Below are positions 24,763 through 32,641 of a stretch of 64,000 nt of DNA, one piece after another. The notes under the pieces are model-generated. The model saw only the letters and a list, made by a program, of their open reading frames with translations, was not told where the DNA came from and did not search any database. This stretch comes from JBOZRQ01 sp050789255 (GTDB lineage: Bacteria; Bacillota; Sulfobacillia; Symbiobacteriales; Symbiobacteriaceae), in contig JBOZRQ010000033.1 in assembly GCA_050789255.1 (NCBI GenBank), positions 177,505 through 241,504 on the forward strand. Reading direction: 5' to 3'. The position numbers and the translations under genes were made by a program. Numbering within the stretch: position 1 is the stretch's first letter; each line of letters starts with the position of its first letter.

Positions 24763-25460
24763 TAGGCCGGTAGGAGCGCCACAGTCTCGCCGCCGCAGCG
24801 GCGGCGGAGCAGGTCGGCTTCCCGGGCCGCCACGGCGGCGCCCAGCCAGGGACGCCAGTAGGCGTGCATGGTCGCTGCGACCAGCTCGGTGGGGATTCTC
24901 TCAGCCGGGTGGCGTGGGCAGTAGAGCAGGTCCATATTGGTGATGGGCTCATGATTGTCGGGCTGGTAGTAAGCGACATCCACCTTGCGGAAGCCCAGGG
25001 CGTGGAAGATGCGCCGCCGGGCGACGGGGTCCGAGCCCACGGCCCGCTCCCGCTCCCGTTCCGCCTCACTCAGCCGTTCAGGCGCCACCACGTCGATAAA
25101 CACGCCGTGGACGGGCGCCTGTTCTGCTGCTTCCCGGTCGAGCGCGGCAAACCGGGCCTCATGCAGGCGCCGGGCCACGCCCTGGCCCCGTACCTCGGGC
25201 GCCACCGCCAGAAAGCTGGAGAACCCGGTGTTGACCCCCGGGAAGTAGTGGAAGAGCGCCCCGCCCACCACCTCGGCGCCCGCCTCCGCCACGATCATCA
25301 GGTTGCGGCGTTCCGCCGTGCGGGTGGCGAGCATGCGCGGGAAGATGCTGGGGGGAATCAGCAGCTCGGGCTCGGGAAAGGCGCGATCCTGCAGGCGCCC
25401 GAAGGCCGCGATCGCAGGGTCGGCAGGGTCGGTAATCTGTCGGACTTGAATCTCCCTCAA
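24759..25460 (-). CDS. GNAT-family acetyltransferase
   Basis: A 233-aa protein with the GNAT core: FLAVAPEVRGQGVARRLHEARFAALD is the acetyl-CoA pyrophosphate-binding loop (R/Q-x-x-G-x-G/A) and FHALGFRKVDVAYYQPD the C-terminal strand pair. A family-typical acidic insert (APERLSEAERERERAVGSD) lies between. The substrate is unknown. It is downstream of, and 4 bp from, the alpha/beta hydrolase gene in the same direction, so they probably form an operon. Confidence 0.8.
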   Translation of the reverse strand: MREIQVRQITDPADPAIAAFGRLQDRAFPEPELLIPPSIFPRMLATRTAERRNLMIVAEAGAEVVGGALFHYFPGVNTGFSSFLAVAPEVRGQGVARRLHEARFAALDREAAEQAPVHGVFIDVVAPERLSEAERERERAVGSDPVARRRIFHALGFRKVDVAYYQPDNHEPITNMDLLYCPRHPAERIPTELVAATMHAYWRPWLGAAVAAREADLLRRRCGGETVALLPAY

Positions 25461-25464
25461 CCTC

Positions 25465-26439
25465 CTACCTGATCAGCTCCCGAACGGCCTCTACGATCGC
25501 TTCCGGCCGCTCCAGCGGCACGCCGTGCCCGGTGTCCGGCAGCATAACCAGGCGCCCCCGGGAGGAGAGGTGAACCAGGTCGGCCTGGGACTCTTTCTGG
25601 AGCCGCCACAGCTCCTCGACCTCGGCCTCGGAGAACCCGCCACCGGGCTTCATGTCGCGGCGGGCGGCGCTTAGCACCAGCAGGGGTTTCTCCCCCAGGC
25701 TGCCTGTCCCCCCGATGCGCCCGGCCAGCCCGTCCAGCTCACGCCACTCGCGGTCGACGGTGTGCCACAGCCGGTGGTTCACGCTCAGCGCCACGATCTG
25801 CGCCTGGACGGCGGCCGGGAATCGCCGCAACTCTGACTTCATGCCGGTCATAAAAGGCGCTGCGAGCCGGGCGACGCCAAAGCGGGAGACCAGGTTCATC
25901 ATCGGGCCGAAGCGGTCCTGCATCGCCTTCACTTTCGGCGGGTGACGCCGGATCTCACCCTCGGTGTAGGGGTCCACCAGGATGATGCCGGCGACCTCAT
26001 CCGGGTAGCGCTCGGCGAAGCACCGCATGTAGAGTGCCCCGAGGGAGTGGCCGACCAACAGGTACGGCCCGGGAATTTCGGCCTTCTGGAGCAGCGTGTG
26101 CAGGTCCTCGGCGACGCGCTCCCCGGTCCGGGGCGCCGCATCGGCATCGCTCCAGGCGTAGCCGGCCCGGTCGTAGGTGACGACCCGGGCGAACGGGGCG
26201 ATGGAGTGCTGCACCAGGGTCCACATGAGCGAGGTGTTGAAGCGGCCGGGCTCGATCACCACGGTTGGGCCGGTGCCGGCGCCCGTCACGTGGATGTGCA
26301 GGCGGCGCCCGCCGATGTCGATGAGCCGGCCGGTGGGCGGGTAGCAGCGCAGGGTCGCGGCACCAGCCAGGGCTTCGTAACCAGCTGCAAGCAGGAGCAG
26401 TGCGACGATGCCAAGGAGTACCCAGATCAGCGTTTGCAT
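25465..26439 (-). CDS. Membrane-anchored alpha/beta hydrolase
   Basis: A 324-aa protein with one N-terminal membrane segment (TLIWVLLGIVALLLLAAGYEALAG) and an alpha/beta-hydrolase domain: oxyanion region VVIEPGRFNTSLMW, nucleophile elbow GHSLG, an acid Asp probably in VLSAARRDMKPGGG, and catalytic His in LPDTGHGVPLERPEAI. The substrate could be an ester or lactone. The ATG at 26439 follows AGGGGGG at 8 bases; a longer reading is not supported. Confidence 0.78.
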   Translation of the reverse strand: MQTLIWVLLGIVALLLLAAGYEALAGAATLRCYPPTGRLIDIGGRRLHIHVTGAGTGPTVVIEPGRFNTSLMWTLVQHSIAPFARVVTYDRAGYAWSDADAAPRTGERVAEDLHTLLQKAEIPGPYLLVGHSLGALYMRCFAERYPDEVAGIILVDPYTEGEIRRHPPKVKAMQDRFGPMMNLVSRFGVARLAAPFMTGMKSELRRFPAAVQAQIVALSVNHRLWHTVDREWRELDGLAGRIGGTGSLGEKPLLVLSAARRDMKPGGGFSEAEVEELWRLQKESQADLVHLSSRGRLVMLPDTGHGVPLERPEAIVEAVRELIR

Positions 26440-26540
26440 GGGTTGATCCCCCCTCAGCTCCATCGTAACCCCGCATAAGTTTTGCGTCTAATGAAATAAG
26501 GTTGGCTTATCAATTCTTGTTACGAATTGCACAAACCCCG

Positions 26541-27326
26541 CTATCCGAGGGTGGTATCCAGGGTCATCATCACAATGAAGCCAACCAGCAGCATGTAGGT
26601 GGCAACGCGCTCGTTGCCCCGCTGGTGCGTCTCGGGGATGATCTCATCGCTGATGACGAAGAGCATCGCGCCTGCGGCAAAGGCCAGGGCGTAGGGCAGC
26701 ACCGGCTTGGCCAGGGTGACGCCAGCCACCCCCAGCAGCCCGCCGATCGGTTCGACCAAGCCGGTAAAGAGCGTGATCCAGAAGACCTGGCTCAGGCTGT
26801 ACCGCTCGCCGAGCAGCGCCAGCGCCACGGCCAGCCCCTCCGGGACGTTCTGGATCGCGATGCCCATGGCGAGGATGACACCGTTGGCGACGTCGCCGCC
26901 GCCGATGCCGACGCCCACCGCCAGGCCCTCCGGGAAGTTGTGGATCGTGATGGCGATGATAAAGAGCCAGATGCGCTGGAGCGTGGAGCTGGCCGTTCCC
27001 CCCTCGGGCCCCTTGATGAAGTGGCGGTGCGGGGAGTACCGGTCTACCAGGTCGAGGAAGAGGCCGCCGAGGATCAGTCCGACCCCGGCGGTGAGGGCGC
27101 CCCGCAGGCCGCCTCCGGCGTGCTCCATGGCGGGGATGATCAGGCTGAAGACGGTGGCTGCCAGCATGACTCCGGCGGCGAAGCCCAGCATGCCGTCGTA
27201 CAGGCGTGGCGAGAGGCGCCGAGTGAAGAGTACCGGGATCGCCCCGATGCTGGTGGCGAGCCCGGCCAGCAGGCTGGCGATGAGTCCGAGCACCATGGGA
27301 TGGAGATGTGCCAGTGAAGAGAGCAT
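26541..27326 (-). CDS. ZIP-family metal transporter
   Basis: A 261-aa integral membrane protein with about eight membrane segments. ZIP signatures are clear: ITIHNFPEGLAVGVGIGGGDVANG in TM4 and AIQNVPEGLAVALALLGE in TM5 (the HNxPEG and xNxPEG metal sites), with a His-containing cytoplasmic loop (DRYSPHRHFIKG). The family imports zinc or other divalent cations; direction and metal are not shown by the sequence. The ATG at 27326 lacks a well-placed ribosome site; in-frame upstream starts exist. Confidence 0.85.
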   Translation of the reverse strand: MLSSLAHLHPMVLGLIASLLAGLATSIGAIPVLFTRRLSPRLYDGMLGFAAGVMLAATVFSLIIPAMEHAGGGLRGALTAGVGLILGGLFLDLVDRYSPHRHFIKGPEGGTASSTLQRIWLFIIAITIHNFPEGLAVGVGIGGGDVANGVILAMGIAIQNVPEGLAVALALLGERYSLSQVFWITLFTGLVEPIGGLLGVAGVTLAKPVLPYALAFAAGAMLFVISDEIIPETHQRGNERVATYMLLVGFIVMMTLDTTLG

Positions 27327-27402
27327 GGTCGAAAAATCAGCCTCCACCCACAATTCTACCACCGATTGCTCCGGGGCAACCAGCGAGCGATCAGCACCTG
27401 AT

Positions 27403-28491
27403 TTACTTGAAGTCGCCCTTGGTCTGGGAGATCAGGGTTGCGGTCGTCAGGTCAGCAGACAGCTTCCATTGCCAGTGGAGAAGCCCATTGCGGGACGCGT
27501 TAAAACCCGACGATCCGATGGTATCGCCGCGTATCGCCGGAGGCTCGCCAAAGCCCCGAAAGAGTTCCGTCGCCGGATAGGTGCCGGTCGCTGCGATCAC
27601 CGGTTGCAGGCGCCCTTCCTTCAGTGCGAAGAGACGCCAGGCATACATGTCCGCGACGATGTCCGGTTGTCGGACCCAGTAGCCCTGAACCCCGCCGGGC
27701 AACTGGGCCCGGTCGATGATCCCCTCAGCCTGGAAAATCGGCCCGAGACGGATACGTTGGGCCTTGGCGCCCTTCTCCGTGGGCAGGTAGTATAGATCGT
27801 ACGGCCCGCCCTTCCCGTCCTGCCACAAGCAGAGGGCTGCCTCCCTGAGTTGAGCGCAGCTCGGGGCCAAGTCCGCCGGCACGTCCTTGACATCGAAGTC
27901 GAACAGGGCGGCGACCGCCGACCGGTGCTGGGCCAGTTCCTGGGCGACGGCGCCCAGCCGCTCCGCCTCTCGCAGGTAGTGGCTGGCCAGAGGGCCGTTC
28001 TGCAGCGCTTGGTTAGCCCGAACCAGTCCAACGTAGGGTTCATACCTGTCGGGCTGCAGGGTGGAGGAATGGCTCAAGTATCCTTCAGCTTGTGATGGCT
28101 CTCCCAGCTCAAGCATAGCCATGCCGACGTTGTACAGGGTGCCCGCGTGTTGGTTGTTAAGCTTGAGCGCCTGTTTGCCCGCCTCTGCGGCGAGTTTGTA
28201 CTCCTTCCCGAGGAGGTAGGCATAGCTCAGGTCGTTATAGGTATCGGCCGTAGGCTCTGCCGTGGCTATCTCCTTGAGCAGGGGCGCCGCTTCAAGGGGC
28301 TTGCCTGCGCGCAGGAACTCCATCGCCCGCTCCCGAGGGGGCGTGGCTGGCGGCGGGGCGGCGCCCCCCTCGGCTGGGGGAGCCTGCGGGGCCGGGCTCG
28401 GGACTGGAACGGGTGATGCTTTGCTGCATGCGACAAGCATCAGCGAAACCAGTACGCTGGCTGCAAGCTTCTGTGTGCGATGGTAAGCCAA
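27403..28491 (-). CDS. TPR lipoprotein
   Basis: A 362-aa lipoprotein: a signal peptide ending LMLVAC, a Pro/Ala-rich linker (PVPVPSPAPQAPPAEGGAAPPPATPP), then TPR helices (ADTYNDLSYAYLLGKEYKLAAEAGKQALKLNNQHAGTLYNVGMAMLELGEPSQAEGYL) to about residue 170, and a C-terminal beta-rich region with no recognised family. The TTG at 28491, 8 bases after AGGAGGGG, gives a proper signal peptide (MAYHRTQKLAASVLVSL); reading further upstream adds a non-signal extension. Likely a protein-interaction or envelope role. Confidence 0.68.
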   Translation of the reverse strand: MAYHRTQKLAASVLVSLMLVACSKASPVPVPSPAPQAPPAEGGAAPPPATPPRERAMEFLRAGKPLEAAPLLKEIATAEPTADTYNDLSYAYLLGKEYKLAAEAGKQALKLNNQHAGTLYNVGMAMLELGEPSQAEGYLSHSSTLQPDRYEPYVGLVRANQALQNGPLASHYLREAERLGAVAQELAQHRSAVAALFDFDVKDVPADLAPSCAQLREAALCLWQDGKGGPYDLYYLPTEKGAKAQRIRLGPIFQAEGIIDRAQLPGGVQGYWVRQPDIVADMYAWRLFALKEGRLQPVIAATGTYPATELFRGFGEPPAIRGDTIGSSGFNASRNGLLHWQWKLSADLTTATLISQTKGDFK

Positions 28492-28554
28492 GAACGATGC
28501 CCCTCCTGCGTTCAATTCGTGTTTTGGACGATGGAATGGTTGAGAAGGTTCACC

Positions 28555-28592
28555 CAAGAAACAATGTGGCCAGGGAGTCGCTCCCTGGCCAC
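28555..28592 (-). terminator. Hairpin terminator
   Basis: GTGGCCAGGGAG-TCG-CTCCCTGGCCAC, perfect 12-bp stem, followed on the minus strand by ATTGTTTC. It lies just past the stop of the small reading frame ending at 28599. Confidence 0.75.
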
Positions 28593-28598
28593 GGTTGT

Positions 28599-28796
28599 TC
28601 ATTTGGCAGAGCCGGTCTCCTTGCTGCTCTCCTTCGCGCCTTCCTTCTTGTTGTTCGGGTTGGCACGCTTGACCAGCGAGACGTAAAGAGACAGGAACAG
28701 GCAGCGGTCTCCTGCCGGATCGGCTCCCTGAGACACGACGCACTGCCGCTTCTCGACCGGGCGGAGGTCAGGCGCGTCCTCAAAAATGTCCTCCAA
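28599..28796 (-). pseudogene. Small reading frame, possibly the 3' remnant of a gene
   Basis: A frame of 65 codons from a TTG (LEDIFEDAPDLRPVEKRQCVVSQG...) ends at a strong terminator, which argues that a real transcript ended here. The frame extends about 17 codons upstream to a stop (KTPNSAAVRWNKDGKNVTLY), but there is no ATG/GTG and no ribosome site, so it looks 5'-truncated. The Lys/Glu/Ser-rich tail suggests a soluble protein. No family recognised. Confidence 0.35.
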
Positions 28797-29098
28797 ATAG
28801 AGCGTAACGTTCTTTCCGTCCTTGTTCCACCGGACCGCGGCGGAGTTCGGGGTCTTTCTCTATGCACCCGAACGCCACCGAGGCGCTAATTCGATGAAAA
28901 ACGACGTCATATAACCATTTGTCGCCGTAAGATGGCTCTCACTCCTGAAGCAGGGACCAGCAGCGCTGTTACCACGCTGCAAGGTCCTTTTCACACCGCT
29001 GCAAACGCCCACTCATAGCCGCAAAATCTCAGGCAACGATTTTCAGTCTGCGACCAACGCCGCTACACGACCAACAAAGGTGGCGCAAACGCACATAG
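28797..29098. other. Intergenic stretch with no gene seen
   Basis: About 300 bases hold no supportable reading frame. Base composition is more even than in neighbouring genes, with scattered CGCTGCAA / CCGCAAAA words. It may be decayed coding sequence joined to the remnant at 28599-28796. Confidence 0.4.
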
Positions 29099-29121
29099 GC
29101 CCCGCGCGCGATACGCGGGGC
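29099..29121 (-). terminator. Terminator hairpin after DinB-like gene
   Basis: CCCCGCG / CGCGGGG stem with a GCGCGATA-type loop, 18 bases beyond the stop; no clear T-run on the minus strand. Confidence 0.5.
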
Positions 29122-29138
29122 ATGCATGACCGTAACGG

Positions 29139-29696
29139 TTAGCGTCCTCCGGGATCCATAATCGTGGGCGCTCTACTGCTACGCACCCAAGATTTGAGCC
29201 ATGTAATTTGACCCTGGTGCCACACCGAGTGCTCGGTCATGTGCCAAAGAGCCCACCTGATGGTTACCTCTGAACCGCCACCGGTCGGCACACTGTTCAG
29301 CAGATCCTCATCCCTCAAGGTACGCGAATAAGCTTGCACCATCCCGTGGACCCTCGAGTACGCCTCTAATATCTCATTTACCCTTTCCCCACGAACAACA
29401 GGGATACGACCATTTTGGTCCATCCATGGGCCGAACAACTCGATCAATTCGGTCGGGATGGCCTCACGTTGGAAGGCATAGAGCCACCAAGCATCGGTCA
29501 GTGCGAGGTGATTGATCAACATGGCCGTGTTGTTACGGTCCCCAGTCGGGCCCCGATAGTCTAGTTCAGGGACGGTCATATCCTTGGTCAGTTCAACAAG
29601 GCTTTTGAACGCTATGTTCATCTGAGCGAACAATAACTGCATCAGTGGCGGCTGGATTTCCGCCGCTTCCTGTGTAATTAGATCCAACCGGCCCAC
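29139..29696 (-). CDS. DinB-like (DUF664-type) protein
   Basis: A 185-aa helical protein of the DinB superfamily. Key segments are LINHLALTDAWWLYAFQRE and ALWHMTEHSVWHQGQITWLK, with His residues placed as the usual three metal ligands. GTG at 29696 lies 10 bases after GGAGG (CGTGGAGGTCGATGCAGTG), a better start than the upstream ATG, which would add a basic stretch. It is a distant paralogue of the DinB-like gene at 10.7 kb. Function not known beyond probable metal binding. Confidence 0.72.
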   Translation of the reverse strand: MGRLDLITQEAAEIQPPLMQLLFAQMNIAFKSLVELTKDMTVPELDYRGPTGDRNNTAMLINHLALTDAWWLYAFQREAIPTELIELFGPWMDQNGRIPVVRGERVNEILEAYSRVHGMVQAYSRTLRDEDLLNSVPTGGGSEVTIRWALWHMTEHSVWHQGQITWLKSWVRSSRAPTIMDPGGR

Positions 29697-29775
29697 ACTG
29701 CATCGACCTCCACGCGAGGTTTTCTTGGCTAAGTTCTTATCCGTTGGCCCGCGCAATCCTGCTGTCAACGACTTC

Positions 29776-29800
29776 GGCCCCGCGCTATTTGCGCGGGGCC
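29776..29800. terminator. GC-rich hairpin, likely terminator of the sigma/anti-sigma pair
   Basis: GGCCCCGCGC-TATTT-GCGCGGGGCC, perfect 10-bp stem immediately after the anti-sigma stop. It lacks a T-tract on the minus strand. Confidence 0.6.
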
Positions 29801-29810
29801 TTATGGTCAG

Positions 29811-31163
29811 TTACTTTTGGCTGAGCAGCGCTTCCACCTCGGCCAGCAGCGCCTGCGGGGACTTCGTCCCGGCCTTGAACTGGCGCTCGATCTCATCAAG
29901 GGCTGCCAGCTTCGGGGGATTTACGTTCCAGTACAGGGCGCGGGTGCGCTCAATCTCCTTTTCCAGCCTGACCGCGTCGGTCAGCGGATCAACCATCTCG
30001 GCGTACGCACGGGCCACCTGGATGTGCAGGTCCTTCACCTTGGCGCCCTGCTCGGCATTCTCTTGCACAGCCTTGGTGTACGCCGCCTCCCCTACCTCTT
30101 CGAGCTTGGGTAGGGTCATCGCGGCGAGCTTGGCCTCTTCGCTGTCTGCTTCCGCCTTCAGCTTGTCGAAGCGATCCTGCAGTCTGGCGCGCTCGGCGGG
30201 GTTCCGCTTCGACTGCGGGATGGGGGTCCCGGTGGAACTGTCGGTCGGCTTCAGGCCGGGCACGGTGTACCAGATGGTTTCGGCGCCGCCCCCGAACATG
30301 CCCTCGCCAGGGGCGTAGGTTACCACCTGGTCGCCCTGGAAGCCAACGTACCGGTTGGGTATCAACTGGAGCATGGGGATCTCTGTGTCGACGAGCGGAC
30401 CATTCTGGTAGGACGGGACGGTCTTCATCTCGCAGGCGACGCCCACTACGTCGGCCTCGTACCAGCGCAGGACATCCTTCAGGTTCCAGGAGTAGCGGTC
30501 CAGCGCTTGCGACCGGTAGTACTCCTCCTTGCTGATCTTCGGTACCAACGTTCTGGCGCTGCTGATCCTCACCTGTCCGCTTGCCGCCGCAGCGCCAAGC
30601 TGCGTGAGGATTTCGGGGATCTGCGAGCTCTCAGTCAGTTGGCCCCGCGTAAAGCGGAAAGAAGTAAATCCATAGCCGGGGTCCTTCATTGACTCTCCGC
30701 TCCAGGTGGAGAGAAGCGCCTCATCCCCGACGATCTGAAAGCCGAGCCGGCCCTGCGCCTTGCTTGAACGAAAGCCTGCTTCGCCGCTCTCGGCATAGTA
30801 GGCGGCCTGCCTTGCGGAGTCCTCGGGTCTCTCCTGTGTCAAGCTGATCTTCGCGGACGGCAGCGGGAGCGTCTGGGCAGCGAGGCGCAGGTTGTCGAGG
30901 ATGGCGTCCCGGTAGCCGCAGGCGTCCGGGTTCAACTGCACCTCTTCCGCGGGGTGGAGGTTCCGGTAGGCCGCCATGCCCACAATGCTTCCCAGGAGCA
31001 CGCATGCCGCGGCCACCTCAATCACCTTTCGGAGCACCGGGCGCCGCTTCTGAGGTGCCTGCGCCGACACCAGGTTGGCCACCCGATAGAGCTCGGGGGG
31101 AACCTGCCCTTCGACCTGCGTGCCAAGGTTCTTGAGCGTGGTGCGAATCTCTTGCTCAGACAT
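29811..31163 (-). CDS. Putative membrane anti-sigma factor
   Basis: A 450-aa protein encoded 8 bp overlapping the 3' end of the ECF sigma gene, the classic position of an anti-sigma factor. Residues 1-45 are cytoplasmic (MSEQEIRTTLKNLGTQVEGQVPPELYRVANLV), followed by one membrane segment (VIEVAAACVLLGSIVGMAAY). The large outer part has an unrecognised domain and a long C-terminal charged helix region (about 330-450; RARLQDRFDKLKAEADSEEAKLAAMTLPKLEEVGEAAYTKAV) likely to be coiled coil. No zinc-binding HxxxCxxC motif is seen. It presumably senses an envelope signal. The start has GGAGGG upstream. Confidence 0.65.
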   Translation of the reverse strand: MSEQEIRTTLKNLGTQVEGQVPPELYRVANLVSAQAPQKRRPVLRKVIEVAAACVLLGSIVGMAAYRNLHPAEEVQLNPDACGYRDAILDNLRLAAQTLPLPSAKISLTQERPEDSARQAAYYAESGEAGFRSSKAQGRLGFQIVGDEALLSTWSGESMKDPGYGFTSFRFTRGQLTESSQIPEILTQLGAAAASGQVRISSARTLVPKISKEEYYRSQALDRYSWNLKDVLRWYEADVVGVACEMKTVPSYQNGPLVDTEIPMLQLIPNRYVGFQGDQVVTYAPGEGMFGGGAETIWYTVPGLKPTDSSTGTPIPQSKRNPAERARLQDRFDKLKAEADSEEAKLAAMTLPKLEEVGEAAYTKAVQENAEQGAKVKDLHIQVARAYAEMVDPLTDAVRLEKEIERTRALYWNVNPPKLAALDEIERQFKAGTKSPQALLAEVEALLSQK

Positions 31164-31689
31164 TGCGGGTTCCCTCCTCTATGCGGCGCCGGGCTGTGTG
31201 GAGCCGTGACTTGACCGTGCCCTCGGCGATCTCCAGAACCGAAGCGATCTCGGCAATCGAAAGCTCCTGGTAGTAGTGGAGCACCACCACCGCCCGATGC
31301 GGTGGATCAAGTTGCTGAACTGCGTCCCACACCGCCTGCCGCCGTTCAGCCCGCAGGAATTGGCCCTCGGGGTCTCCCTCCCGTGATACAGGCTCGGGCA
31401 CATCCTCCGTGGCCACAACGACCCTTCGCCGCAGTGCCCGGCCCTGGTCGAGCGCCCGGTGGACCACCAGCTTCATGAACCACGGGCGGAAACTGCTGCC
31501 CATCCGAAAGCGGCCGATGCTGCGATAGGCTTCAATCAGGCCCTGTTGTACGGCGTCCTGGGCGGCATCGTAACACCGGGTGATGAGTGCCGCGGTACTG
31601 TATGCCCCGGGCAAATGGGGCGAAACCAGTCGCTCAAAGGCGAGCGCATCGCCTGATTTTGCTTGTCCAATTAGGTCTTGCTCAGTCAA
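31156..31689 (-). CDS. ECF sigma-70 family RNA polymerase sigma factor
   Basis: A 177-aa sigma factor with region 2 (AFERLVSPHLPGAYSTAALITRCYDAAQDAVQQGLIEAYRSIGRFRMGSSFRPWFMKLVVHRALD) and region 4 (LDPPHRAVVVLHYYQELSIAEIASVLEIAEGTVKSRLHTARRRIEE). The TTG start at 31689, after AGAGAGGGG, gives the usual family length and leaves room for a promoter. An in-frame ATG at 31788 would add 33 residues but sits only 7 bases from the T-tract of the upstream terminator. It is co-transcribed with the overlapping anti-sigma gene. The target promoters are unknown. Confidence 0.85.
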   Translation of the reverse strand: MTEQDLIGQAKSGDALAFERLVSPHLPGAYSTAALITRCYDAAQDAVQQGLIEAYRSIGRFRMGSSFRPWFMKLVVHRALDQGRALRRRVVVATEDVPEPVSREGDPEGQFLRAERRQAVWDAVQQLDPPHRAVVVLHYYQELSIAEIASVLEIAEGTVKSRLHTARRRIEEGTRNV

Positions 31690-31794
31690 GGAGGAGAGCC
31701 CCTCTCTACGGGATGCTAGCTGCGAAGTAGTAGGCTTGTCATTAGTTATTCGACGCGTCAGGCGTTCCGGTTCATGATCCCCTTGCATAACCTC

Positions 31795-31836
31795 AAAAAA
31801 ACAAGGCGGCCCCGGAACCCACACGGGGTCCGGGGC
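31795..31836 (-). terminator. Terminator after zinc-ribbon membrane protein gene
   Basis: GCCCCGGA / TCCGGGGC stem, extended by CCC/GGG, and seven T on the minus strand. Confidence 0.85.
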
Positions 31837-31851
31837 GTCTCGCTGTCTTGT

Positions 31852-32517
31852 CTATGGCCGGAGCCCCTCTGCTCTATGCGCCAGGACGCGAAGCGTGGCA
31901 GGGAGTGCGAGGCCCGCTGCCGCTGCAAAGAGCAACGGACCCAGGTTGGGATCGCTCACGGTGTTCACGATGCCGATGAAACCGACCAGCCCAACCGTTC
32001 CCGCCAGGGTGTAGCGGGCCCAGCGTGGCCACGCCCCGCTGCGGTAGCGGATTCCCAGCCCTCCGATCATGCCTGCCAGAGCGACGGTGAATGCGCTCAT
32101 GCCGTTGCCCCCGCCATAGGTGGAGACGGTGGCCTGGGGGATGTACCAGGTGTTCCGGCTGCCGTCGCTGTACTCATACCCGGTCTCCTTCCAGGTGACC
32201 CGGCCCGAGGCCCTCGTCGAATACCAGGGCAGCAGCAGCGCCACGAAAGCGATGACTGCCGCCACGATCAGCCAGACGTGGAGCGGCTGGCCCATGACCC
32301 GATGCTGGGGCGCCGGCGCCGGGGGCTGGTAGCCCGGGTAGTAAGCCTGTGGCTGGGGCTGTGGCTGGTAGAACGGTGCAGGCGGCGGGGCGTACTGCTG
32401 CGGAGGCGGGCCGTACTGCTGCGAAGGAGGAGTTGGCTGCGGCGTGAGCCCGGTGCCGCAGTTGGAGCAGAAGCGTGCGCCGGGGGGAAGCAGTTTTTGG
32501 CAGCGTGGGCACTGCAT
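31852..32517 (-). CDS. Zinc-ribbon, proline-rich membrane protein
   Basis: A 221-aa protein: an N-terminal zinc ribbon (MQCPRCQKLLPPGARFCSNCGTGL, two CxxC), a Pro/Gln/Tyr-rich spacer (about 25-75; QQYGPPPQQYAPPPAPFYQPQPQPQAYY has repeats), then four or so membrane segments (VWLIVAAVIAFVALLLPWY; MSAFTVALAGMIGGLGI; YTLAGTVGLVGFIGIV; LGPLLFAAAAGLALPATL). The layout is common in Firmicutes proteins of unknown role. It is single-gene, ending at the terminator before the ECF sigma gene. The ATG start has only a weak ribosome site; TTG at 32538 is an alternative. Confidence 0.65.
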   Translation of the reverse strand: MQCPRCQKLLPPGARFCSNCGTGLTPQPTPPSQQYGPPPQQYAPPPAPFYQPQPQPQAYYPGYQPPAPAPQHRVMGQPLHVWLIVAAVIAFVALLLPWYSTRASGRVTWKETGYEYSDGSRNTWYIPQATVSTYGGGNGMSAFTVALAGMIGGLGIRYRSGAWPRWARYTLAGTVGLVGFIGIVNTVSDPNLGPLLFAAAAGLALPATLRVLAHRAEGLRP

Positions 32518-32604
32518 GGGGTCACACCAGCCTTTCAAGTTCAGTGCTTCACTGTTTCGGCCACGACCCTGCGCACCCCTGCTGCTCGGGAGCCCTCAGA
32601 CACG

Positions 32605-32637
32605 AAGCCCCACCCAAACAGCAGTTGGGTGGGGCTT
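32605..32637 (-). terminator. Terminator of the long sugar operon
   Basis: AAGCCCCACCCAA / TTGGGTGGGGCTT, perfect 13-bp stem just after the oxidoreductase stop. Confidence 0.75.
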
Positions 32638-32641
32638 CTCG

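Noticed and set aside
28550..28867. A 105-codon Arg/Ser/Thr-rich frame overlapping the small remnant.
   Set aside because: It runs through the terminator hairpin and has the composition of an out-of-frame translation.
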